Notes under the pieces: generated by a model | Told to the model about the DNA's origin: nothing | What the model saw: only the letters and a program-made list of their open reading frames with translations | Databases searched by the model: none | Program-made: the position numbers and the translations under genes | Source: a bacterium | GTDB lineage: Bacteria > Auribacterota > JABMQX01 | Assembly (NCBI GenBank): GCA_030691545.1 | Contig: JAUYEE010000333.1 | Span: 1 to 51,716, forward strand | DNA length: 51,716 nucleotides | Direction: 5' to 3' | Part shown: positions 40,733 to 48,846 of the stretch, in pieces | Position numbering within the stretch: the stretch's first letter is position 1 | Layout of the letters: each line of letters begins with the position of its first letter

Positions 40733-41734
40733 ATGACGGATAGAGTCAGCCGACGCGGTTTCTTGAAGGCATGTGCCTTCGCTTCTGCCGGCGCCGTGGT
40801 TGGGTGGAGCATTGAGGAAAAAGTACTCCTGGCACGGGCGACCGCTCAAGCAGCAGAGGCGAAACCTGAGAACCGGCCGACGGAACTGCCAACAGGGCGA
40901 ATCGGTCACCTGAAAATCAGCCGCTTGATCTGCGGTGGAAACCTCATCAACGGCTACGCCCACGCCCGCGATCTCATCTACGTCTCGTCGCTGATGAAGC
41001 AGTACTTCACCGACGAGAAAATCATGGATACGTGGGAGCGCTGCGAGGAAAGCGGGATCAACACCATGATCTCGACGGTCAACGACCCTTACGCTGGCGG
41101 GAAAGATCCAACGCTCCGCGTTGTGAAGCGCTACAGGAAGGAACGGGGCGGGCGGATTCAGTGGATCGCGCAGTGTTTTCCCCGAGAAGACGACCTGACG
41201 ACGATCCTGCAGCTCGCCGTTGACAACGGGGCAGACGGCATCTTCATCCAGGGGCAGGTCGGAGATAACTGGGGGAAGAACGGACGGTTGGACCTGATTG
41301 AAAAGGTCATTTCCTTTGTCAAGCAGAATGGTCTGATCGCGGGGGTCGCCTGCCACAGTATCAAAGCGCCCAAAGCCATCCAGAAAGCAGGCATCGAGGT
41401 GGACTTCTATATGAAGACTCTTCACCGCGGCGACTATTGGTCTGCGACGCCGAAAGAGAAACAGGAACCGGATGAGCTGCCCGCGCACGACAACATGTGG
41501 TGTGTGGATTCGGACGAAACGATCGAGTTTATGAGAACGGTCAAGAAACCCTGGATCGCTTACAAGGTTCTCGCGGCAGGGGCGATTCCCCCGGAGCAGG
41601 GCTTTCGCTACGCTTATGAAAACGGAGCCGACTTCCTCTGTGTCGGAATGTTCGACTTCCAAGTTGCAGAAGATACAATGATCGCGAAAAATGTCCTGTC
41701 CGGTGTCCGCAGAGAACGGCCCTGGGCTGGATGA
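40733..41734 (+). CDS. Tat-exported AKR-like TIM-barrel protein, paralog 2
   Basis: 333 aa from ATG 40733 (GGAGGAGAAG upstream). Tat signal SRRGFLKACAF. Colinear with paralog 1 over the full length: LPTGRIGHLKISRLICGGNLING, YFTDEKIMDTWERCEESGINT, GRIQWIAQCFPRE, EVDFYMKTLH, KKPWIAYKVLAAGAIPPEQGFRYAYENGADFLCVGMFDFQV. Differences gather in the loop after GINT (NDPYAGGKDP here) and the WSATPKEKQEPDELP insertion, where substrate pockets often form. The tandem arrangement suggests duplication and divergence within one operon; the following Gfo/Idh gene is 55 bp away. Confidence 0.75.
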   Translation: MTDRVSRRGFLKACAFASAGAVVGWSIEEKVLLARATAQAAEAKPENRPTELPTGRIGHLKISRLICGGNLINGYAHARDLIYVSSLMKQYFTDEKIMDTWERCEESGINTMISTVNDPYAGGKDPTLRVVKRYRKERGGRIQWIAQCFPREDDLTTILQLAVDNGADGIFIQGQVGDNWGKNGRLDLIEKVISFVKQNGLIAGVACHSIKAPKAIQKAGIEVDFYMKTLHRGDYWSATPKEKQEPDELPAHDNMWCVDSDETIEFMRTVKKPWIAYKVLAAGAIPPEQGFRYAYENGADFLCVGMFDFQVAEDTMIAKNVLSGVRRERPWAG

Positions 41735-41789
41735 ACGCGGCTCGCAGCCCTCATCGGGAAACCTCGAAATTCCGGAGCGGAGAGACACG

Positions 41790-43139
41790 ATGAACAAGCG
41801 TAAAATGCAAATCTCCAGACGTAGCTTCCTGACTTCCGTCGCCACCGTCGGGACAGGGTTGGCGGTTTCGCCGCGAGTTGTGGCGCCAAGCGCCACCGGC
41901 AAGACCGATACCGTGAACGTGGCCATCGTAGGGACAGGGACTCAAGGGCAGACACTCCTCGAGACCTGCCTCAAGATGACTGGCGTTCGTGTCATCGCGC
42001 TCTGCGACCTCTGGGCCGAGTTCAACCTCAAGCGCGCCTCCGACATGCTGAACGAGTACCGGCAGTCCCACGGGACCTACACGGACTACCGCGAGATGCT
42101 CGACACCGAGACCGCTCTCGATGCGGTCATCATTGCCACACCGGATTTCTGCCACGCAGAGCACGCGGTCGCATGTCTCAAGGCGGGATTGCACGTTTAC
42201 TGCGAGGCGCCCATGTCCAATACCCTCGACGCTGCGCGGCAGATGGTTCGATCCGGAAGAGAGAGCGGCAAGTTGCTCCAGATCGGCCACCAGCGCCGGA
42301 GCAATCCCAAGTATAGACACTGCGGCGGCGCCCTTCTGAGGGAAGTTAAACTCCTCGGAAAAGTCATCGCCGCCAATGCGCAGTGGAATCGCCCTGTTCA
42401 GCCGGATCGGGGCTGGCCAAGAAGGGCGCCCGTGGAGGAGGCGACATTGAACAAATATGGGTACGAGTCCATGCAGCAGTTCCGCAACTGGCAGTGGTAC
42501 AAGAAGCTCGGGAGCGGGCCGCTGATGGAACTCGGCTCGCATCAAGTTGACATCTTAGACTGGTTTCTGGAGGCTCTCCCGAAGTCGGTCATGGCCAGCG
42601 GCGGCAACGATTACTATGACCCAAAGACCCACGAGTGGCCTGACACTGTCATGGCCGTCTACGAGTACGAGACGAAACGCGGAACGGTCAGAGCTTTCTA
42701 TCAGACGATTAGCAGCAACAGCAATATGGGATCGTTTGAGACGTTCATGGGCGACGAGGGGACGATGAGCATGTCGGAATCCGGGCAGTGTCGGGTCTAT
42801 CGCGAAGAGTCGGCCCCGGAATGGCGGCGATGGGTCAAGATGGGTTTGTTGCTTGAGCCGGAAGAGAAACAGAAGGAAGAGAAAGAGAAAAGCGAGTCCG
42901 AGCCCGGGCTGGAGGTGACAGACACGATCGAGCCGCCGAGCTACCGTTTGCCAATCACGTTTGACGAGCCCAATCACAAGCCGCACCTCGAGAATTTCTT
43001 CAACGCCGTCCGAGGACAAGAGCAACTCAACTGCCCCGCGGAGGTCGCGTACGCGACGTTCGTCTCGCTCCTCAAGGTGAACGAAGCCCTGGAAGCCGGC
43101 CGCAAAGTCCTCTTCGAGACCGACGATTTCACCACATGA
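41790..43139 (+). CDS. Tat-exported Gfo/Idh/MocA-family oxidoreductase (2)
   Basis: 449 aa from ATG 41790. Tat signal SRRSFLTSVAT. The NAD(P) domain has VNVAIVGTGTQGQTLLE and the family triad region HVYCEAPMSNTLDAAR (Glu-Ala-Pro in place of the usual E-K-P Lys), then WQWYKKLGSGPLMELGSHQVDILDWFL with the His. An unusual Glu/Lys-rich stretch EPEEKQKEEKEKSESEPG interrupts the C-terminal domain. The Lys usually important for hydride transfer is replaced by Ala, so catalysis may differ. The stop overlaps the start of the second apbE (ATGA), so the two are coupled. Confidence 0.87.
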   Translation: MNKRKMQISRRSFLTSVATVGTGLAVSPRVVAPSATGKTDTVNVAIVGTGTQGQTLLETCLKMTGVRVIALCDLWAEFNLKRASDMLNEYRQSHGTYTDYREMLDTETALDAVIIATPDFCHAEHAVACLKAGLHVYCEAPMSNTLDAARQMVRSGRESGKLLQIGHQRRSNPKYRHCGGALLREVKLLGKVIAANAQWNRPVQPDRGWPRRAPVEEATLNKYGYESMQQFRNWQWYKKLGSGPLMELGSHQVDILDWFLEALPKSVMASGGNDYYDPKTHEWPDTVMAVYEYETKRGTVRAFYQTISSNSNMGSFETFMGDEGTMSMSESGQCRVYREESAPEWRRWVKMGLLLEPEEKQKEEKEKSESEPGLEVTDTIEPPSYRLPITFDEPNHKPHLENFFNAVRGQEQLNCPAEVAYATFVSLLKVNEALEAGRKVLFETDDFTT

Positions 43140-44158
43140 ACGCAACCGTCTATGTATGGCGGCCTGCGACAACTCGCGGACGGACGCACCTGCATCCAGC
43201 AACAATGGAAAGACAATCCACGGTTACAGGCCCGCAGGGGACACTGCCGGGCACGCACCGATTTCGTCACCTGGCGATGGGCACGACTTTCGAGATATTC
43301 GCAGCAATCGCCGATGGGCGCTATGCTGAGCATGCGGCGTATGCCGCGTTCGAGGAACTCGACCGCATCGAGCGACAACTCAGCCGCTATATCGAAAACA
43401 GCGACATTTCCCGAATCAGCAGCCTTCCCGCCGATCAGGCACTCCGGGTTGGGCTGGACACTTTCCAGTGCCTTGAGCTTAGCTGCGACCTTTGGGTCGA
43501 GACACACGGAGCCTTCGACGTAACGGTCGGGTCGCTGCTCGATTGTTTCAGGGAGCATTCCTCGCCTTCTTCGGAGACTCTCCGTTCCATCGGCGAGCGG
43601 ATGGGGATGAACCTTGTCGAACTTGATCCAAGTGAGCACTCCGTCCGGCTTCGACGCAGTCCCATCAGGATTGACCTCGGTGGCATCGGGAAAGGGTACG
43701 CCGTTGACCGGATGGCTGCCATGCTCTGCGAATGGAGCATTGAAACCGCTCTCGTCCACGCCGGGCATAGTTCCGTGGTCGCACTCGCCCCTCCGCGGCG
43801 AACAAAAGGGTGGCCCATTGTGTTGAAAAGCGAGAGGGGCGCAGGAGGAACGTTGGTGCGCTTCGATTTGCAAAATTCTTCTGTGAGCGGCTCCGGCTTG
43901 CGCAAAGGAAAGCATATCGTAGACCCCCGGACGGGTCGTTACGTTGAGGAGAGGCAAGCTGCTTGGTGCCGTGGGCCGAACGCGGCGGTCACCGATGCCC
44001 TGTCAACCGCGTTTATGGTCATGTCGCCGGAGGAAATTGAGAAATACTGTGTACGCCATCCGGATATTGCGGCGATCACCGTCGTCACTCAAGCCAAAGA
44101 TGGCACGCAGACGGAGCAGGTGCTTCGCTTTGGCGATTGGGAGGGCGCGACTTCCTGA
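43136..44158 (+). CDS. FAD:protein FMN transferase without signal peptide (ApbE-like)
   Basis: 340 aa; ATG 43136 overlaps the stop of the Gfo/Idh gene by 4 bp. Seen: HLAMGTTFEIF, ERQLSRYIENSDISRIS, RIDLGGIGKGYAVDRMA, SVSGSGLRKGKHIVDPRTGR and DALSTAFMVMS (metal Asp). These are the ApbE blocks. Unlike the lipoprotein at 37919, the first 50 residues are polar with no hydrophobic segment from any plausible start, so it should stay in the cytoplasm. It could load FMN on a protein before Tat export; no target motif is proven here. Confidence 0.88.
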   Translation: MNATVYVWRPATTRGRTHLHPATMERQSTVTGPQGTLPGTHRFRHLAMGTTFEIFAAIADGRYAEHAAYAAFEELDRIERQLSRYIENSDISRISSLPADQALRVGLDTFQCLELSCDLWVETHGAFDVTVGSLLDCFREHSSPSSETLRSIGERMGMNLVELDPSEHSVRLRRSPIRIDLGGIGKGYAVDRMAAMLCEWSIETALVHAGHSSVVALAPPRRTKGWPIVLKSERGAGGTLVRFDLQNSSVSGSGLRKGKHIVDPRTGRYVEERQAAWCRGPNAAVTDALSTAFMVMSPEEIEKYCVRHPDIAAITVVTQAKDGTQTEQVLRFGDWEGATS

Positions 44159-44219
44159 GAGAGGCGGCAGTCGGCCGCTTGGAGCATCCCGATTAAAGGA
44201 GTATTGACGGAGGACGACC

Positions 44220-44450
44220 ATGAAATTAGAGAGAGCACTTCGCGGAATCGCGGGAACGTTCATTTTGGTCAGCGTGGCTCTGGCTCACTTTCATTCGCCC
44301 TGGTGGCTGATTTTCACGGCGTTCGTGGGACTGAACCTTCTGCGGTCAGCCTTCACGAGCTGGTGTCCGATGATCACAATCCTTCACTCGCTCGGGGTCA
44401 AAGGCTGCCAGGACGAGATCGAGGAGATCCGGAAGGCAGGAGGGAGTTAA
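44220..44450 (+). CDS. DUF2892-type small membrane protein
   Basis: 76 aa with GGAGGACGACC before the ATG. Two hydrophobic helices (about residues 11-22 and 26-42, with the typical GLNLLRSAFTSWCPM turn) match DUF2892, found as the membrane tail of YgaP-type rhodanese proteins and as stand-alone subunits. CPMITILHSLGVKGCQ carries two Cys. The role is unclear, often linked to sulfur or redox membrane proteins. It lies 61 bp after the second apbE, likely co-transcribed. Confidence 0.75.
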   Translation: MKLERALRGIAGTFILVSVALAHFHSPWWLIFTAFVGLNLLRSAFTSWCPMITILHSLGVKGCQDEIEEIRKAGGS

Positions 44451-44567
44451 TTGGACAGGCTGTCCAGTGGCTGCGCCTGCATGGATCAACCTCCCCCATT
44501 TCCGAACGAGAGCCAGCGAATAGCGCGAAGCCCTTTTGACGGCGCAAGGCCGGCTTTCAGCGTCACA

Positions 44568-46370
44568 CTATTCCTCGACCTCGACTCTATAGTAGGCTTC
44601 TCTCAGAGGCGCCAAGGGGAGAGTGTACGTGTTCGCAGGCGGCGTTCCCTGGATGTGTCCCGCGACCCGAACAAAAGCGTGTTTTGTGGGCTGCGGTGTG
44701 AAGGTCACGGCGTAACGGGCGCCTGCGACGCTTAGCCAGTCGAGCACGACCTCCGAGCCGCCCGTCATTCTCACTTCCTCGATAGCCAGCCGCGAGAGCG
44801 AATCTCTTGGATTTGTCCCTGCAACACACTCCTGCCAATCCAGAAGACCATCTCCGTCGTGATCTGATGAAGGCGTCATCTCTGTGAGGTCAGAGAAATA
44901 CCGGAGCTCGCATCGGTCCGGGATGCCGTCCTCATCGGTATCAGCGTCGTATTCGAGCGCCCCGATATCCAATTTGCCGTCGTTGTACCTCCCGGGTCCC
45001 CGTTGATGTTTTACATATTGTCTCAGGACGTCGTGTCCGGGCAAGACGGCTGAAGCGAGGTCTCCCCCATTGTCCACACAAGCGGAACCTGCAACCAGGC
45101 CGAATTTCTGATTGTCAAAATCGAGGAATCCCGGCTCAGCTCCTACAATATTGCCTGAGAGGTCATTCACAATCGCTTCGGGATTGCTGTGGCTTTTTGT
45201 CCAATTCTCCTTGAGCCAGTTGCTGGTCAGGCTGTCTGTTCCCTTGTCGTTCGTGACGGCCAGGTGACTCCCGGAGGCAGTGGTGTAAACGATGTTGTTG
45301 CGGCAATCGCAGGTTTCATCCGCAGAGGAAAGTCGGAACAGCGTCGTATTTCCGGCGCGGGTGGAGATGACCGTGTTGTTGTAGAAATACAGAATGCCTT
45401 TGCGATAGCGGTCCGTGTCCCCGGAATCCCCGCCGTAATGACAAACCTGACTGTTGCCCGCTCCGTCCGGCTCGATGAGGATATTCCCGTACACGTACGT
45501 GGCACGGTACGTCGGCGACTCAAGAATGTGGCTGTGATCGCTGTCCACGAGGTCGAGTTGCCTGTTCCCCGATTCGATCCAGTTGTATCGCACGACACAC
45601 CCAGCGGAGCGGTCCTTCAAATTGTTACCGAGGCATTCATCCCGCAGAGGCCCGAAGTGGTTATATTGAAACACGATGCCATTCGCCTCGGTGTAGTTAT
45701 TGTGCTCGTAGATGCTCCCCTCGATGCCGTTGTCGTAAATGTAGCAGCCCTCCACCAGAACGTTGCTTGCCCCCGACGCGCAGAAGAATCCGTTCCCGCA
45801 GTCTCTCAGGATGCAGTTTCTGATGGTGATGTTCTCTCCCTTCTCCACGTAAATGGCGGAGGCATTGCTGCTGTACTCGGTGTGACCGTATCGTCCGGTG
45901 AAAGAGTAGGGTGGACGGCCGCTTTTGATATCGAGGTTCTCGATGACGATGTTTTTGGGGAGGCAATCCGGCGGGCTGTTCGCGCCGCCGATTTTGATGA
46001 CGCCGCGCTCTTCATTCCAGTAGTTCAGCTCGCTGCGGGTTGTCGCGTCAATCCCCTCGATTGTGGGCAATTTCCCGCTCTTGTTCGGTATGCCCCTGAC
46101 GATAATTGGGGCGGGTTCGGTGCCCTCGCGGCATATCACCCATTTTTCCCTGTACGGCTCATCGCGGCAGTAAATGAGAACGACATCCCCGGCTTCGAGG
46201 GACTCCCACGGCACTTCCCCAATTGACACATACCTTCTTGCGGGCCCAACCTCGTAGAGTGTGGCCGATGCAAGGCTGAAGACCGACCACGCGAAGACCG
46301 TTGTCAAGCCCTTCAGAGAACGACCTACGGCGATAAAGGCAGGCGAGGACGCCTGCGATACCCTTTTCAT
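44568..46370 (-). CDS. Secreted parallel beta-helix (pectate-lyase-like) protein with Asp-rich repeats
   Basis: 600 aa from ATG 46370; the start is uncertain. A signal-peptide-like hydrophobic stretch lies near residues 24-38. The middle shows many NITIRNCILRDCGNGF-type right-handed beta-helix coils, as in polysaccharide lyases and glycosidases. Then come two Asp-rich calcium motifs DTDEDGIPDRCEL and DHDGDGLLDWQECVAGTNP (TSP3/dockerin-like) and a C-terminal Y-A-V-T-F ... YYRVEVEE module that I associate with PVC-type secreted proteins. It probably binds or cleaves a polysaccharide. The N-terminal coding region contains the REP-like palindrome at 46339. Confidence 0.82.
   Translation of the reverse strand: MKRVSQASSPAFIAVGRSLKGLTTVFAWSVFSLASATLYEVGPARRYVSIGEVPWESLEAGDVVLIYCRDEPYREKWVICREGTEPAPIIVRGIPNKSGKLPTIEGIDATTRSELNYWNEERGVIKIGGANSPPDCLPKNIVIENLDIKSGRPPYSFTGRYGHTEYSSNASAIYVEKGENITIRNCILRDCGNGFFCASGASNVLVEGCYIYDNGIEGSIYEHNNYTEANGIVFQYNHFGPLRDECLGNNLKDRSAGCVVRYNWIESGNRQLDLVDSDHSHILESPTYRATYVYGNILIEPDGAGNSQVCHYGGDSGDTDRYRKGILYFYNNTVISTRAGNTTLFRLSSADETCDCRNNIVYTTASGSHLAVTNDKGTDSLTSNWLKENWTKSHSNPEAIVNDLSGNIVGAEPGFLDFDNQKFGLVAGSACVDNGGDLASAVLPGHDVLRQYVKHQRGPGRYNDGKLDIGALEYDADTDEDGIPDRCELRYFSDLTEMTPSSDHDGDGLLDWQECVAGTNPRDSLSRLAIEEVRMTGGSEVVLDWLSVAGARYAVTFTPQPTKHAFVRVAGHIQGTPPANTYTLPLAPLREAYYRVEVEE
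46339..46356. repeat. REP-like palindrome, copy 2
   Basis: GCAGGCG-AGGA-CGCCTGC on the plus strand; both it and copy 1 (3705-3722, inverted) are followed by GRTAC on the same relative side. It lies inside the apparent signal-peptide-coding part of the beta-helix gene, which is unusual for a REP-like element. Confidence 0.6.
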
Positions 46371-46431
46371 CCGTTGTCCCCAGCTTACCCTTTCGCGCCT
46401 TGCAGTTTCGTTTCCAGTTGCCCCGGAGCGA

Positions 46432-48846
46432 TCACCGCCCTCCCTCGTCTGCATAACTGTCAATCAGCGCCGCCAGATTCTCGATGTAGTAGAAGTCCCC
46501 TTTGAAGCGAGTCGTGTCAACGTAACGGCGGAAATTCTCTCTTGTCTTGCCGAGAATCCAGTGTTGAGCAAGAACGTTGCCACTCTTGTGCTGAAGAGGG
46601 CACAGGCGCTGCTCGCTCGCCGACTGCTTTGGCGCCTCGCTGATCCACCACAGCGGCATGGACTCATCCAGGTTGTCGAGGTACATGCGGCATTCCTCGC
46701 GCGCATGCTTTCCGAGTAATCTCCCGACCTCCTCCACGAGGTCAATGAACGGCGGTATCTCCTGGTCCTCTCGCACGACCGAAAAAACCGACCCGCGAAG
46801 GACAATCGCTGTCTCGCGGTCAATGTGCACGAGGGTTCGCCAGTCCTGCTTTTCATCGCCGCGAACGAGTCCCAATCGGTGAAGCTCCGCTGTGTACCTC
46901 GCCTGGCCAATGCGCGCGATCGCCAGTTTCCCGAAGAGATACCAGCCGAGTTCCTCTTCCTCCTTCCAGCCGAATTCCTTCGCGATACGCACCATTCCGA
47001 TGGCGCCCGCGAGCCAACTGTTGTAAGTGGATTGTCCGTTGCGACGGTAATAGCTATAGGGATCGAAAAAGCCGCCTCTAATTATTCGCGGTTTCACCGG
47101 TCCGCACAGCGCCCAGTCCTGCGTCTGAAGCAATTCGCTTGTGAGCTTGCCGACCTGCTCTTTCATCGCCGCTGCGTCAGGTCTCTCTCCCGTAATCTTC
47201 ATGTAAGCATGCACGCCATACAGGTCGCCGAACAAGCGAGATTGCCGGAGCGCCTTCTCCCGATTCCATGCTGCGACGAGATTCATCTCTTCCCAGGGCA
47301 TCTCATAAGGCGCTCGGTTTGCCCCCTTCATATACGAATCGGTGTTGACCTGAAACGGCGGGGCAATTTTCCACTCTTCTTTCAGATACTCCCGAACCCG
47401 TTGCCGGAGATTCTCAGACAAACACGGAGACGCTGCCCGCATCGCTTTCGCCAGGTCCGCAGAGCTCGACCAGTAGAAGTAAGCGGCCGTATCTGACCCG
47501 ATGCCGCCATAAACGTAGAACAGCGGCGCGAGATGTCTGGCGTCCACCATTTCCCGGATGTGCTTCTCGAGCTTCGCGCACAGGTGCTCGGTTTCCCTCT
47601 CAAGCGTCGCCGGTTTTCGCTGACAAGACAAATACTGGCTCAAGCCACTAATGTGGTACTCATAGCTGTCCGCCCCTTCGATTCCCATCGCCTTGCCGGG
47701 CGTGTCCATCAGGTTGTAATCAGCCGGTTGCACTTCTCGCCCGTCCTGATGGAACGTCACGGGGACGCCGCCTCCGAGCGCGAGACCCAGCATCGGCGGA
47801 ACCGCCGCCACTTTCACGGGTGGGGTTCCCCAGTCGTCCCGAAACGACTCCCACGTGAATTCCTGTCCTATCGAGAGAACGTCGTTTTCCGCATCAACGG
47901 CAAAGGTCTCTTTCACCGACAAAGGATAATCTCGCAGTCTCTGAGACCAGAGGCGGCACTGCTCAATAACCTTATCAGGCAGTTGTCTCGTCCACTCCTC
48001 GGTTTCTTCCGGCGACAATCCTTTTCCGCCGAAAAGCGGCATCACCGCGACCTTGCCCGCGCTCTCCTCGAATTCCAGTGCCACTGCCGAACCATCCGAG
48101 CACATAGCTTTGGGTTTGTGCTCGAGGCGAAACAGGAGAGGCATATCAAGCTTCGCCGGGCGACGTTTACCCAGGGAAATCTTGTCCGCCCCGGTGTGTT
48201 CATCGTCGAGGTCCGCCACCTCGGGGTAGTTTCGGTATGGTGTCGCTTTGCCAAACCAGCCGAGCACCCAGGGTTCATCCAGAGCCAGCTTCTCCGGAAA
48301 TTCCTCGACATTGCGCGAAACGACCTCCCCTCCCGATAGAAAAGCAACGCGCGTCGGTGCCCTGTTGCGTAGCACGACAGTTCGTGAGGGGCTGTCAATC
48401 AACACGGCAGGCGTCAGACGGCTCAGGACAACCCTCGCTTCGCCGCTCGACACGCCATACACGCCGACTTGGCGCTCCCAGGCATTTCTCTCGACACGAA
48501 TCCTTTTCGCTCCCGGACCCGGGCTCAGGCGGAACAGCTCATACGCCTCGCCCATCCAGGCGGGCATTCCTTCTCCTCTCAGCGGCAGGTCGGGCGCCGT
48601 GCGTTTGAACACGATTTCTTCGTCGGCAAATTCCACCCGAAATGAGAAGCCGCCCTCTCCCTGAAAGGCCCCGCGAGCCAGTTCGGAAGGTGGGCCCTCC
48701 GACGGAACGGCCGTTTGCATAAGACCTGCCAGCAGCGCGACCGCCAAGCCAAGGCACATGCAGACGGCTGAGTGTCGAGGATATGAGATTATATGTCTCC
48801 TCTGGGTCGCACTGCTGTTCGCGTGTTCTTGTGCTTTTCTGCTCAT
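46432..48846 (-). CDS. Large secreted protein of unknown family
   Basis: 804 aa. ATG 48846 overlaps the stop of the upstream propeller gene (ATGA), with GGAGG seven nt before. A hydrophobic segment (CLGLAVALLAGLMQTAV, about 30-46) is a signal or anchor. The N-terminal half is beta-rich; the C-terminal half (from about residue 450) is helical with many Trp, Tyr and Arg (e.g. GGFFDPYSYYRRNGQSTYNSWLAGAIGMVRIAKEFGWKEEEE), recalling alpha/alpha-toroid glycosidases or lyases. I cannot assign a family or catalytic residues. Operonic with the PQQ-like and beta-helix genes, so polysaccharide handling is a fair guess. Confidence 0.7.
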   Translation of the reverse strand: MSRKAQEHANSSATQRRHIISYPRHSAVCMCLGLAVALLAGLMQTAVPSEGPPSELARGAFQGEGGFSFRVEFADEEIVFKRTAPDLPLRGEGMPAWMGEAYELFRLSPGPGAKRIRVERNAWERQVGVYGVSSGEARVVLSRLTPAVLIDSPSRTVVLRNRAPTRVAFLSGGEVVSRNVEEFPEKLALDEPWVLGWFGKATPYRNYPEVADLDDEHTGADKISLGKRRPAKLDMPLLFRLEHKPKAMCSDGSAVALEFEESAGKVAVMPLFGGKGLSPEETEEWTRQLPDKVIEQCRLWSQRLRDYPLSVKETFAVDAENDVLSIGQEFTWESFRDDWGTPPVKVAAVPPMLGLALGGGVPVTFHQDGREVQPADYNLMDTPGKAMGIEGADSYEYHISGLSQYLSCQRKPATLERETEHLCAKLEKHIREMVDARHLAPLFYVYGGIGSDTAAYFYWSSSADLAKAMRAASPCLSENLRQRVREYLKEEWKIAPPFQVNTDSYMKGANRAPYEMPWEEMNLVAAWNREKALRQSRLFGDLYGVHAYMKITGERPDAAAMKEQVGKLTSELLQTQDWALCGPVKPRIIRGGFFDPYSYYRRNGQSTYNSWLAGAIGMVRIAKEFGWKEEEELGWYLFGKLAIARIGQARYTAELHRLGLVRGDEKQDWRTLVHIDRETAIVLRGSVFSVVREDQEIPPFIDLVEEVGRLLGKHAREECRMYLDNLDESMPLWWISEAPKQSASEQRLCPLQHKSGNVLAQHWILGKTRENFRRYVDTTRFKGDFYYIENLAALIDSYADEGGR

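Noticed and set aside
40646..41926. 426-codon minus-strand frame across the AKR-like paralogs
   Set aside because: Antisense shadow spanning two genes.
45189..46226. 345-codon plus-strand frame across the beta-helix gene
   Set aside because: Antisense shadow; no ribosome-binding site and no family resemblance.
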